From the NCBI GenBank assembly GCA_017464025.1, contig JAFUEI010000001.1, positions 1-64,000 of the forward strand: a stretch of 64,000 bases of DNA, written 5' to 3'. How positions within the stretch are numbered: the stretch's first letter is position 1; every line of letters begins with the position of its first letter. The notes beneath the pieces are model-generated. The model had not been told where the DNA came from, did not search any database, and was given only the letters and a program-made list of their open reading frames with translations. Of the stretch, positions 9,285 through 17,416 are shown one piece after another. Source of the stretch: Paludibacteraceae bacterium (GTDB lineage: Bacteria > Bacteroidota > Bacteroidia > Bacteroidales > Paludibacteraceae). The position numbers were made by a program, and so were the translations under genes.

Positions 9285-10735
9285 GTCCTATCGTTATCCT
9301 CCTTACCATTGCGGCCTATTTCGCCGTACTCTTTCTGGTCAGCTGGCTGGCCGGACGTAATGCCGACAATGCAGGCTTCTTCTCGGGCAACCGCCAGAGC
9401 CATTGGGTGCTCGTCATGTTTTCCACTATCGGTGCCGCCATCTCCGGTGTCACCTTCGTCAGCGTCCCCGGCATGGTGCAGGGGGCAGGCTTCAGCTATA
9501 TGCAGATGGTGCTCGGCTTCACTGTCGGCCAGATTATCGTCGCCTACGTCCTCATACCGATGTACTACCGCATGAACCTCACCAGCATCTACCAGTATCT
9601 CGAGTCCCGCTTCGGCATCACCACCTACCGGACCGGAGCCTGGTTCTTCTTTGTGAGCAAGATGCTCGGGGCCAGCGTGCGCCTTTTTGTGGTAGGCAGT
9701 GTGCTGCAGTTACTGGTGTTCGGGCCGTTAGGGGTGCCGTTCTGGGTCAACGCCCTCTTCACGGTCGCTATTGTCTATCTCTGTACCTTCAAGGGGGGCG
9801 TGCGTTCCGTCATCTGGACCGACCTCTTGAAGACGCTCTGTCTCGTCCTTTCCGTGGTTCTCTGCATCGTGTGTGTACTGCGCAGCGGAGTCTCCTTCGA
9901 CGGATTCGGAGCCTCTGAGATGTCAAAGACGTTCTTCTTTGATGATGCGAACGATGGCAAATTTTTCTGGAAGCAGTTCCTCGCAGGCATCTTCCTCGTC
10001 ATTGCCACTACCGGCCTTGACCAGGACCTCATGCAGCGCACCCTCTCTTGCAAGAACTACAAGGATGCGCAGAAGAACATGATCAGTGGGGCCGTCATGC
10101 AGATTTTCGTCATCTTCCTCTTCCTCGTGCTCGGTTGGTTGCTCTACACCTATGCCGCGCAGACCGGCATCAGTCTCGAGGGAATGAAGGGAGACGATGT
10201 GTTTCCCTATCTGGCCACAGGCAAAAATCCGGCTACGGGCAGCATGTTCTTCCCCATGATTGTGGGCATACTCTTCATCGTCGGCTTCATCGCGTCTGCC
10301 TATTCGGCGGCGGGCAGTGCCCTCACGGCGCTCACCACTTCTTTCACCATCGATATCCTTGGTCAGCAGAAGACGGTCCGCACGCGCCAGCTTGTGCACG
10401 CCGGTATGGCGGTGCTGATGGCCGTATGCATCTACGTCATCTGGCTCCTCAACGACGATAGTGTCATCCAGACTGTCTATAAGGTGGCCTCCTATACCTA
10501 CGGCCCCCTGCTCGGCATGTTCTGCTTCGGTATGTTTACGCGTCTGCGGGTGCGCGACCGCTGGATTCCGCTCGTGGCGGTGCTCGCCCCTGTGCTCACA
10601 TGGATCATTGACGCCAACTCCGCCGCATGGTTTGCGGGCTATCAGTTCAGCCATGAGCGCCTGCTGCTCAATGCGCTTCTGGCCTTCCTTGGGATGCTCT
10701 GCCTCGCCCGCCCCGCCGCAAAAGACGGCCAATAG
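9281..10735 (+). CDS. Sodium:solute symporter (SSS family), likely MurNAc/amino-sugar uptake
   Basis: This 484-aa inner-membrane protein has about 13 hydrophobic segments. It carries SSS-family signatures: an N-terminal FFSGNRQSHW block, TFVSVPGMV, RTGAWFFFVSKMLGASVRL, the central GLDQDLMQRTLSCKNYKDAQKNM block, and GFIASAYSAAGSALTALTTSF. The last of these is the family's cation/substrate-site helix. The ATG overlaps the end of the namZ-like gene (ATGA), so the two are translationally coupled. The transporter therefore probably imports the sugar released by that enzyme. The substrate is inferred from context; sialic acid or another sugar cannot be excluded. Confidence 0.85.
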   Translation: MSPIVILLTIAAYFAVLFLVSWLAGRNADNAGFFSGNRQSHWVLVMFSTIGAAISGVTFVSVPGMVQGAGFSYMQMVLGFTVGQIIVAYVLIPMYYRMNLTSIYQYLESRFGITTYRTGAWFFFVSKMLGASVRLFVVGSVLQLLVFGPLGVPFWVNALFTVAIVYLCTFKGGVRSVIWTDLLKTLCLVLSVVLCIVCVLRSGVSFDGFGASEMSKTFFFDDANDGKFFWKQFLAGIFLVIATTGLDQDLMQRTLSCKNYKDAQKNMISGAVMQIFVIFLFLVLGWLLYTYAAQTGISLEGMKGDDVFPYLATGKNPATGSMFFPMIVGILFIVGFIASAYSAAGSALTALTTSFTIDILGQQKTVRTRQLVHAGMAVLMAVCIYVIWLLNDDSVIQTVYKVASYTYGPLLGMFCFGMFTRLRVRDRWIPLVAVLAPVLTWIIDANSAAWFAGYQFSHERLLLNALLAFLGMLCLARPAAKDGQ

Positions 10736-10765
10736 CAGACTCGGAAGCAATCAGATACAAACTGC

Positions 10766-10786
10766 CGGTGGTTTACCGCTTTTTTT
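10766..10786 (+). terminator. Weak hairpin and T-run after the symporter
   Basis: CGGT (10766-10769) and ACCG (10775-10778) form a very short stem followed by a run of seven T (10780-10786). The position suits a terminator, but the stem is weak. The rest of the 269-bp gap to secDF shows nothing except the secDF promoter. Confidence 0.35.
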
Positions 10787-10908
10787 GCAGGGGAGGAGCA
10801 GGTGCCTGTCTGTCCCTTCGCAGGTTCCGTAGAGATGTGGCATTGCTGCGTCTCCCGTCTGTGTGAGGCCGCTTTTTCATGCGTTTGCCCTGAAGATTTA
10901 TTGCGGAA

Positions 10909-10940
10909 TTTGCGTAAATAAATAAAATGTTGTACCTTTG
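10909..10940 (+). promoter_or_regulatory. Promoter of secDF
   Basis: TTTG (10909-10912), a 20-nt spacer, then TACCTTTG (10933-10940) is an exact Bacteroidetes primary-sigma promoter. It leaves a leader of about 57 nt before the ATG at 11005. Confidence 0.8.
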
Positions 10941-11004
10941 CACGCTATTTTGTAAAATTGTGCCTGACAGACAGGAAATATAATAACTAAAAACATAAAC
11001 AAAC

Positions 11005-14000
11005 ATGCAAAACAAAGGACTTGTTAGAATCTTGGCGGTCTGCCTTGCGCTGGTATCCGCCTTTTATCTCTCGTTCTCGTTTGTGACGAGCCACTACAAC
11101 AAGAAGGCTGCCGACTATGCCCAAGGGGACAAGACGATGGAGTACTTCTATCTGGACTCGCTCTCAAGCCAGAAGGTATGGATGGGCTATACGCTCAAAG
11201 AATGCCGTGAGAAAGAAATCAACCTCGGCCTTGACCTGAAGGGCGGTATGAACGTTACCATGGAAGTATCCGTGCCCGATATTCTCCGCGCACTTTCCGG
11301 TTACAACACTACCGAGAACTTCACCCGGGCTATGGAGTTGGCACGTCAGAAGCAGAAGACGAGCCAGACCGACTTCGTGACCCTCTTTATTCAGTCGTTC
11401 AAGGAGATTGACCCGAACGCACAGCTCGCTTCCGTATTCTCCACGTTCGAACTCAAGGACAAAGTGTCCCTCACTTCCACCAACGAAGAAGTGGAGAAGG
11501 TTATCCGCGAGGAAACCGAAGGCGCTATCAACAATTCGTTCAATGTGCTTCGTACACGTATCGACCGCTTCGGTGTCGTACAGCCCAACATCCAGAAGCT
11601 GGACCAGGTGGGACGTATCCTCATTGAGCTTCCGGGCGTGAAAGAGCCCGAGCGCGTGCGCAAACTCCTCCAGGGAACGGCCAACCTTGAGTTTTGGGAG
11701 ACCTACGACCTGCAGGAGATTCTCCCGCAGCTCATGCAGCTCAACCAGCAGCTTGCCACCGTACAGGCCGCTACCGATGAGGCTGCCGAAGAAGCCCCTG
11801 CACAAGAAGTAAAGGCTGAGGAGACCAATTCTATCGACTCGCTGCTCAACGCCGCTGACGAAGATAAGGCCGAAGACCAGAGCGCCGCTCTTGAGAACTA
11901 CCGCAAGCAGAACCCCTTGTTCGCTGTCCTCAACCCCAGTGTTGACCAGAGCGGACGCGCCTACCGCGGCCCCGTGGTAGGTATGGTGGTTTATACCGAT
12001 ACGGCCAAGGTGAACGCTATGCTTGCTTCGCAGCAGGCCAAGGCTATCCTGCCCCGTGACCTCAAGTTCTGCTGGACCGTCAAGCCTATCGACGAGGCCG
12101 AGACGGTTTATCAGCTCGTGGCTCTCAAGCAGGTCAACCGCGACGGACGTGCTTCGCTCGAAGGCGATGTCATTACCGATGCCCGTGCCGACTTCTCGCA
12201 GACCAGCGCTTATGCCAACGTCAGCATGTCGATGAATGCCGAGGGTGCCAAGGCTTGGGCCCGCATCACCCGCGAGAACATCGGCAAGTCCATTGCCATC
12301 GTGCTCGACGGCTATGTATATTCCTTCCCCACCGTACAGAACGAGATTGCCGGTGGCAACTCGCAGATTACGGGTAACTTCACCGTAGAAGAAGCCAAGG
12401 ACTTGGCCAATACCCTCAAATCCGGTAAGATGCCCGCCCCCGCCCGCATCATTCAGGAAGACGTGGTTGGTCCCTCCCTTGGTCAGAAAGCCATTCATGA
12501 CGGTCTGTGGAGCTTTATCATCGGCTTCATCCTGATTCTCGTCTATATGGTGTTCTACTATGGCGTCATTCCCGGTCTGATTGCCGATGCCGCTTTGCTG
12601 TGCAACGTATTCCTGTTGCTCGGTATTCTGGCTTCCTTCGGTGCCGTGCTCACTTTGCCGGGTATCGCCGGTATCGTGCTTACCATGGGTATGGCCGTCG
12701 ATGCCAACGTGCTTATCTACGAGCGTATCCGTGAGGAGATGGCTGCCGGTAAGAACCTCAGGAAGGCTATCAACGACGGCTTTGCCGGTGCCATCAGCGC
12801 CATCATCGATGCCAACGTCACCTCCTTCCTGACAGGTGTCGTTCTGGCTGTCTTTGGTACGGGCCCCATCAAGGGCTTCGCCGTTACCTTCATGATCGGT
12901 ATCGTTTCTTCCGTGCTGACGGCTGTGTTCATCACCCGCCTGCTCCTTGAGGACTATGCCAAGCGTGACGATGCGAAGGATCTGCCCTTCACCACGCCTT
13001 ACATGAAGAACTTCCTCAAGAACACCAGCATCAACTTTGTCGGCATCCGCAAGTGGGCCTACATCATCTCGGGTGTGCTGATTGTCATTGCTCTTCTCGG
13101 TCTTGAACCTCACATCATGGGCAAGCTCAACCTCGGTATCGACTTCTCCGGCGGCCGCAACTACATCGTCCGCTTTGAGCAGCCGGTAAGCACTGAAGAC
13201 GTGAAAGCGGCGCTCGACAACGTGTTCATGGAGAACCTGGAAGAGGGCGAGACCTATTCGCTCAACGTCATCACTATCGGTGACCAGAATCAGGTTCGTA
13301 TCTCCACCAACTACCGTATCCACGACGACAGCGAGAGCATCGACGAGCAGATTGAGGCGCTCATCTATCAGGGTTGCAAGCCCTTCCTGAGCGACAATAT
13401 CTCGGAGACCGACTTCCTCTCCACGCAGGCTAACGAAGAGGTAGGTATCATGCAGAGCCAGAAGGTGGGCCCCTCCATCGCTGACGACATCAAGCAGGCC
13501 GCCGTATGGTCGGTGCTCGGTGCATTGCTCATCATCTTCCTCTACATCTTCATGCGTTTCCGCAACGCTGCCTACTCGGTGGGTGCGCTGGCAGCTCTTG
13601 CCCACGATACGATTATCGTGCTCGGTATGTACGCCCTGCTTTGGAAGATTATGCCTTTCTCCATGGAGATTGACCAGGCCTTCATTGCGGCCATCCTGAC
13701 CATCATCGGTTATTCCGTCAACGATACCGTGGTTGTGTTCGACCGTATCCGTGAATACAATACGCTCTATGCCAAGCGCGACCGTGCGCAGAACATCAAC
13801 GATGCTATCAACGCAACGTTGAGCCGTACGTTCTCCACGTCTATGTCAACCTTCATCGTCTTGCTTGCCATCTTCATCTTCGGCGGTGAGACCATCCGCG
13901 GCTTCGTGTTCGCATTGCTTATCGGTGTGATTGTAGGTACCTATTCGTCGGTTTGCATCGCCACTCCGATTGCCTACGACATCCAGCAGGCTGTTGCACG

Positions 14001-14025
14001 CCGCAAGGCTGCCAAAGCTGCCTGA
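11005..14025 (+). CDS. secDF: Protein translocase subunit SecDF (fused)
   Basis: This 1006-aa inner-membrane protein is the fused SecD-SecF form usual in Bacteroidetes. It uses the proton gradient to help the SecYEG channel complete export. The SecD half starts with a transmembrane helix (about 7-27) and the conserved GLDLKGGMNVTMEV motif (about 73). A large periplasmic region follows, containing an Ala/Glu-rich low-complexity insert near residues 250-295. Then comes the first membrane block (GIAGIVLTMGMAVDANVLIYERIREE). The SecF half begins near residue 675, repeats the motif as LGIDFSGGRNYIV (about 710), and ends with a second block (TIIGYSVNDTVVVFDRIREY). It stands alone with its own promoter and terminator. 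Confidence 0.97.
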   Translation: MQNKGLVRILAVCLALVSAFYLSFSFVTSHYNKKAADYAQGDKTMEYFYLDSLSSQKVWMGYTLKECREKEINLGLDLKGGMNVTMEVSVPDILRALSGYNTTENFTRAMELARQKQKTSQTDFVTLFIQSFKEIDPNAQLASVFSTFELKDKVSLTSTNEEVEKVIREETEGAINNSFNVLRTRIDRFGVVQPNIQKLDQVGRILIELPGVKEPERVRKLLQGTANLEFWETYDLQEILPQLMQLNQQLATVQAATDEAAEEAPAQEVKAEETNSIDSLLNAADEDKAEDQSAALENYRKQNPLFAVLNPSVDQSGRAYRGPVVGMVVYTDTAKVNAMLASQQAKAILPRDLKFCWTVKPIDEAETVYQLVALKQVNRDGRASLEGDVITDARADFSQTSAYANVSMSMNAEGAKAWARITRENIGKSIAIVLDGYVYSFPTVQNEIAGGNSQITGNFTVEEAKDLANTLKSGKMPAPARIIQEDVVGPSLGQKAIHDGLWSFIIGFILILVYMVFYYGVIPGLIADAALLCNVFLLLGILASFGAVLTLPGIAGIVLTMGMAVDANVLIYERIREEMAAGKNLRKAINDGFAGAISAIIDANVTSFLTGVVLAVFGTGPIKGFAVTFMIGIVSSVLTAVFITRLLLEDYAKRDDAKDLPFTTPYMKNFLKNTSINFVGIRKWAYIISGVLIVIALLGLEPHIMGKLNLGIDFSGGRNYIVRFEQPVSTEDVKAALDNVFMENLEEGETYSLNVITIGDQNQVRISTNYRIHDDSESIDEQIEALIYQGCKPFLSDNISETDFLSTQANEEVGIMQSQKVGPSIADDIKQAAVWSVLGALLIIFLYIFMRFRNAAYSVGALAALAHDTIIVLGMYALLWKIMPFSMEIDQAFIAAILTIIGYSVNDTVVVFDRIREYNTLYAKRDRAQNINDAINATLSRTFSTSMSTFIVLLAIFIFGGETIRGFVFALLIGVIVGTYSSVCIATPIAYDIQQAVARRKAAKAA

Positions 14026-14075
14026 GTGACACGGACATTCCCGTAGCAGAGGCCTTCGGGCTTCGCCGGAACATT

Positions 14076-14109
14076 GCAGAGACGGTCGTTGGCGGCCGTC
14101 TCTGCTTTT
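14076..14109 (+). terminator. Terminator of secDF
   Basis: GCAGAGACGG (14076-14085) pairs with CCGTCTCTGC (14096-14105), followed by TTTT. The stem is a perfect 10 bp. Confidence 0.85.
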
Positions 14110-14179
14110 GTCGGGACAAGGGCTGATTGCCAACTGGGCTTGCCAATCGGCAGAGATTTGGAAAATAAATGCAGAATTA

Positions 14180-14211
14180 TTTCCGTAATCCAACTATTTG
14201 CCGTAACTTTG
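14180..14211 (+). promoter_or_regulatory. Promoter of mdh
   Basis: TTTC (14180-14183), 20 nt, then TAACTTTG (14204-14211). The leader before the ATG at 14309 is about 90 nt. The remainder of the 283-bp gap shows only the secDF terminator. Confidence 0.65.
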
Positions 14212-14308
14212 CAGCCTACTGGGGGGAAGGGTAGGTCTGTATCTTGCTCTCCCGCCGTCTGACAGAACCGTAGAGAATATCAATTACCCAACAAAACAAA
14301 ATAACATT

Positions 14309-15250
14309 ATGTCAAAAGTAACTGTTGTAGGCGCAGGTAACGTAGGTGCTACGTGCGCAAACGTATTGGCAGTAAACGAAGTTGCCAACGAAGTATGTCT
14401 GATTGACATCAAGGAAGGTCTTGCCGAGGGCAAGGCAATGGACATCATGCAGACCGCTCAGCTCATGGGCTTCGACACCGTGGTTAAGGGTGTGACCAAC
14501 GACTACAGCCAGACGGCTAATTCCAACGTCGTTATCATCACCTCGGGCCTGCCTCGCAAACCCGGTATGACGCGTGAGGAACTGATAGGTGTCAATGCCG
14601 GCATCGTCAAGAGCGTGGCTACGCAGGTGCTCCAGTACTCGCCCGATGCCATCCTCGTTGTGGTCAGCAACCCGATGGATACGATGGCATACCTTACCCT
14701 TCATGCCCTCGGTCTGCCCCGCAACCGCGTCATCGGTATGGGCGGCGCCCTCGACAGCGCCCGTCTGAAATATTTCCTCAGCCAGGCTCTGCACTGCAAT
14801 GCCAACGACGTGGACGGCTTCGTTATCGGCGGTCATGGCGACACCACCATGATTCCTCTGACGAGTTATACCACCTACAAAGGTATCAACGTCAGCGAAT
14901 TCCTTTCGGCGGAAGAGCTTGAGCAGGTGGTTAAGAGCACGATGGTAGGTGGTGCTACCCTGACCGGTCTGCTCGGCACATCGGCTTGGATGGCCCCCGG
15001 CGCTGCTGCTGCCAGCGTGGCTGAAGCTATCATCAAGGACCAGAAGAAGATGATTCCCTGCTCGGCTGCCCTTGAGGGCGAGTACGGCATGCACGACATC
15101 ACCATCGGTGTTCCCTGCATCATCGGCAAGAACGGTATCGAGAAGATTCTTGAGCTCAACATCAGTGAGGCCGAGCGTCAGAAACTGAAGGATTCGGAGG
15201 CTGCTGTGCGCAAGACCACCGCTGTGCTCAAAGACCTCAACGTGCTCTGA
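14309..15250 (+). CDS. mdh: Malate dehydrogenase
   Basis: This 313-aa NAD-dependent enzyme interconverts malate and oxaloacetate. In these anaerobes it works in the reductive branch toward fumarate and succinate. The N-terminus is a Rossmann fold (VTVVGAGNVGATCANVL), followed by the acidic cofactor-binding end of beta-2 (CLIDIKEG). Substrate arginines lie in GLPRKPGMTREEL and VSNPMDTMAYLTLHALGLPRNRVIGMGG. The catalytic His is in VIGGHGDTTMIPL. The length is typical of the LDH-like MDH group. It is monocistronic, with its own promoter and a strong terminator at 15287. Confidence 0.95.
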   Translation: MSKVTVVGAGNVGATCANVLAVNEVANEVCLIDIKEGLAEGKAMDIMQTAQLMGFDTVVKGVTNDYSQTANSNVVIITSGLPRKPGMTREELIGVNAGIVKSVATQVLQYSPDAILVVVSNPMDTMAYLTLHALGLPRNRVIGMGGALDSARLKYFLSQALHCNANDVDGFVIGGHGDTTMIPLTSYTTYKGINVSEFLSAEELEQVVKSTMVGGATLTGLLGTSAWMAPGAAAASVAEAIIKDQKKMIPCSAALEGEYGMHDITIGVPCIIGKNGIEKILELNISEAERQKLKDSEAAVRKTTAVLKDLNVL

Positions 15251-15286
15251 TACGGGCTGTGCTGACAATTGTTGGCAAGGTATATA

Positions 15287-15328
15287 AACACAGGACGACC
15301 TCTTCGGCCGTCCTGTGTTTTTTTTTTG
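15287..15328. terminator. Terminator between mdh and mrp (possibly bidirectional)
   Basis: AACACAGGACG (15287-15297) pairs with CGTCCTGTGTT (15309-15319), followed by a long T-run on the plus strand. It lies between converging mdh and mrp and may end both transcripts. Confidence 0.85.
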
Positions 15329-15341
15329 TTGCTGTGGCGTC

Positions 15342-16385
15342 TTAGCCTTTGACGATAGCTTCTGCTATCTGCTCGTAGAATGCGGCGGCAGGATGCCCTT
15401 CCTGCAGACTGATAGGCATGCCGTCGTCGCCTGCCTGACGGATGCTCTGCACCAACGGAATCTGTCCTAATAGAGGCACGTTCAGTTCGTCCGCTAATTG
15501 CTTGCCGCCGTCTTTGCCGAAGATGTAATATTTGTTCTCCGGCAGTTCTGCCGGCGTAAACCAGGCCATGTTCTCGATGATGCCGAGCACGGGTACATCC
15601 ACTTTCTCGTTGCGGAACATATCCACGCCTTTGCGTGCATCGGCTAAGGCCACCGGTTGCGGGGTGGTCACTACGATGGCACCGCTCAGCCGGATGGTCT
15701 GTACGATGGTCAGGTGGATATCGCTGGTGCCGGGGGGCAGGTCGATGAGCAGATAGTCCAACTCGCCCCAGTTGCCTTCGTCAATGAGTTGCTTGATGGC
15801 ATTGCTGGCCAGTCCGCCCCGCCATATCACGGCGCTGTCCGGCTCGACGAAGAATCCTATGCTCAGCAGTTTCACACCGTACTGCACGATGGGGTCTATC
15901 AGTTCGCGGCCGCCTGCTTCTACCATCACGGGACGGGCATCTTCCGCATGAAACATTTTCGGCTGGCTCGGACCGTGTATGTCTGCATCCAGCAGCCCCA
16001 CACGCTGCCCCGCTTTGGCTAAAGCCACGGCCAGATTGGCCGCTACCGTTGACTTGCCTACGCCTCCTTTTCCCGATGAAATCGCAATAATATGCTTCAC
16101 GCCGGCTAATGGCCGGTACTCTTCTGCCGGAGCCTGTTGTTTGCGGTACTTGGGATGGATGCTCACGGCCGCATTGGGCTCCGCATAGGTCTTAACAGCC
16201 GCCTCGGCCGCCTTCACTACCGACTTGAGGAAAGGGTCGTTGTCTTTGTCGAAGATGAGGGAGAATGACACCTCAAAACCCGAAATGCGGATGTCGTCCT
16301 CCAGCATGCCGCTTTCTATCAGGTCTTTACCGTTTCCCGGATAACGCACATGACGCAGTGCGTCAATGATTTGTTGTGGATACAT
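15342..16385 (-). CDS. Mrp/NBP35 (ApbC) family Fe-S cluster carrier ATPase
   Basis: This 347-aa cytoplasmic P-loop protein is thought to carry or insert iron-sulfur clusters. The first ~90 residues match the DUF59/MIP18-like N-terminal module (ALRHVRYPGNGKDLIESGML). The deviant Walker A is AISSGKGGVGKSTVAANLAVALA (GKGGVGKST at about 105-113), with switch and Walker B parts GLLDADIHGPSQPKMF and LLIDLPPGTSDIHL. The C-terminal CxxC seen in some family members is absent here (IENMAWFTPAELPENKYY), as is usual in Bacteroidetes. It starts 8 bp after the end of trmB, so the two are likely co-transcribed. Confidence 0.92.
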   Translation of the reverse strand: MYPQQIIDALRHVRYPGNGKDLIESGMLEDDIRISGFEVSFSLIFDKDNDPFLKSVVKAAEAAVKTYAEPNAAVSIHPKYRKQQAPAEEYRPLAGVKHIIAISSGKGGVGKSTVAANLAVALAKAGQRVGLLDADIHGPSQPKMFHAEDARPVMVEAGGRELIDPIVQYGVKLLSIGFFVEPDSAVIWRGGLASNAIKQLIDEGNWGELDYLLIDLPPGTSDIHLTIVQTIRLSGAIVVTTPQPVALADARKGVDMFRNEKVDVPVLGIIENMAWFTPAELPENKYYIFGKDGGKQLADELNVPLLGQIPLVQSIRQAGDDGMPISLQEGHPAAAFYEQIAEAIVKG

Positions 16386-16393
16386 GTTGTCTT

Positions 16394-17164
16394 CTATTTC
16401 GTTGTGTCTGTATGTTTGCCGTTGTAGTTGCGCCCGTAGGAGCGGTAGGTGTCCTTCTCTATCTCCACGTCGGGCTCTTCATAGCTCTCGCGATGCGGCA
16501 GGCCGAAAGCGATGTATTTGATGCTCATGCCGCGTTCCAGCCATTGCTTCTCGTAGTGGGTTTTCAGGTCAAGCACGGGGTCCGTCAGGCCGGTGGCATA
16601 CAGGTCGTTTGTCGCGATTTCAACGGGAAAACGGTTGGCGCGCACCATCTCGGCGGTGTATTGGTAGAGGAACGGGCTGTCGGTCTTCAGGTGCACCAGT
16701 CCTCCGTCACGCAGCAGTTGCCGATAGCGTTGCATGAAGTAGGAGGATGTCAGCCGTTTGGTGGCTTTCTTCATCTGCGGGTCGGGGAAGGTAATCCATA
16801 TCTCGTCTGCTTCGTCGGCCGCAAAGAAGCGTGGCAGAAACTCGATGTTGGTGCGCAGAAAGGCCACATTGGGCATCCGTGCTTCGCAGGCCTCTTTGGC
16901 GCCTGCCCAGATGCGGGCGCCCTTGATGTCCACGCCTATGAAGTTTTTGTCGGGGAAGAGGCGTCCGAGACCGACGGTGTACTCGCCCCGCCCGCAGCCG
17001 AGTTCCAGCACGATGGGGTTCGGGTTGCGGAACACGTGTTCACGCCATTGGCCTGCATAGGCGGTCTTGTCGGCAGCATTGCCCTTGGCCTCTTCTGCGC
17101 TGCATTGGAACACGTTATCAAACGTCTCCATCTCGGCGAACTTCTTCAGTTTGTTTTTGCTCAT
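16394..17164 (-). CDS. trmB: tRNA (guanine-N7-)-methyltransferase
   Basis: This 256-aa SAM-dependent enzyme forms m7G46 in the variable loop of many tRNAs. The SAM site is [35 protein letters not shown]. The catalytic and tRNA-binding region includes [21 protein letters not shown]. The C-terminal tail matches the family's end block ([22 protein letters not shown]). ATG at 17164 (MSKNKLKKF) was preferred over the longer frame that runs into the tRNA terminator. The gene lies directly downstream of tRNA-Met and metG and upstream of mrp on the same strand. I do not see a promoter of its own. Confidence 0.94.
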   Translation of the reverse strand: MSKNKLKKFAEMETFDNVFQCSAEEAKGNAADKTAYAGQWREHVFRNPNPIVLELGCGRGEYTVGLGRLFPDKNFIGVDIKGARIWAGAKEACEARMPNVAFLRTNIEFLPRFFAADEADEIWITFPDPQMKKATKRLTSSYFMQRYRQLLRDGGLVHLKTDSPFLYQYTAEMVRANRFPVEIATNDLYATGLTDPVLDLKTHYEKQWLERGMSIKYIAFGLPHRESYEEPDVEIEKDTYRSYGRNYNGKHTDTTK

Positions 17165-17214
17165 AATAGTGATAAGTTGGTGCGTCCGATGGGTGCTCGC
17201 GCACGGCAAGGCGC

Positions 17215-17257
17215 TAAAAAAACAATCAGGCGGGTGGTGTTGCACTTGCCTGATTGT
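17215..17257 (-). terminator. Terminator downstream of tRNA-Met
   Basis: On the minus strand ACAATCAGGC (17257-17248) pairs with GCCTGATTGT (17231-17222), followed by seven T (17221-17215). It begins 5 nt past the tRNA 3' end. Confidence 0.85.
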
Positions 17258-17261
17258 CTTG

Positions 17262-17335
17262 TAGCGAGGCCCGGGATTGAACCGGGGACCTCATGATTAT
17301 GAATCATGCGCTCTAACCAGCTGAGCTACCTCGCC
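17262..17335 (-). tRNA. tRNA-Met (anticodon CAT)
   Basis: A complete 74-nt cloverleaf. The acceptor stem is GGCGAGG with CCTCGCT (first pair G-U). The D arm is GCTCAGCTGGTTAGAGC. The anticodon stem CATGA/TCATG holds the loop TTCATAA (CAT). The T arm is CCCGG-TTCAATC-CCGGG. The 3' CCA is not encoded. CAT also serves the initiator and tRNA-Ile2. The canonical first pair and the D-arm sequence fit elongator Met. Its promoter is at 17361-17392. Confidence 0.95.
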
Positions 17336-17360
17336 GCGTGCTCTCTTTCGAAAGCGGGTG

Positions 17361-17392
17361 CAAAAGTACAACAAGTTTCTGAATTACGCAAA
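17361..17392 (-). promoter_or_regulatory. Promoter of tRNA-Met
   Basis: Read on the minus strand: TTTG (17392-17389), 20 nt, TACTTTTG (17368-17361). The transcript would start about 20 nt before the tRNA 5' end at 17335. Confidence 0.8.
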
Positions 17393-17416
17393 TAATTCTG
17401 TTATTTTGCTGTATTT

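Noticed and set aside
11164-13605. An 813-codon open frame antisense to secDF
   Set aside because: Same effect; the plus strand encodes an unmistakable SecDF with promoter and terminator.
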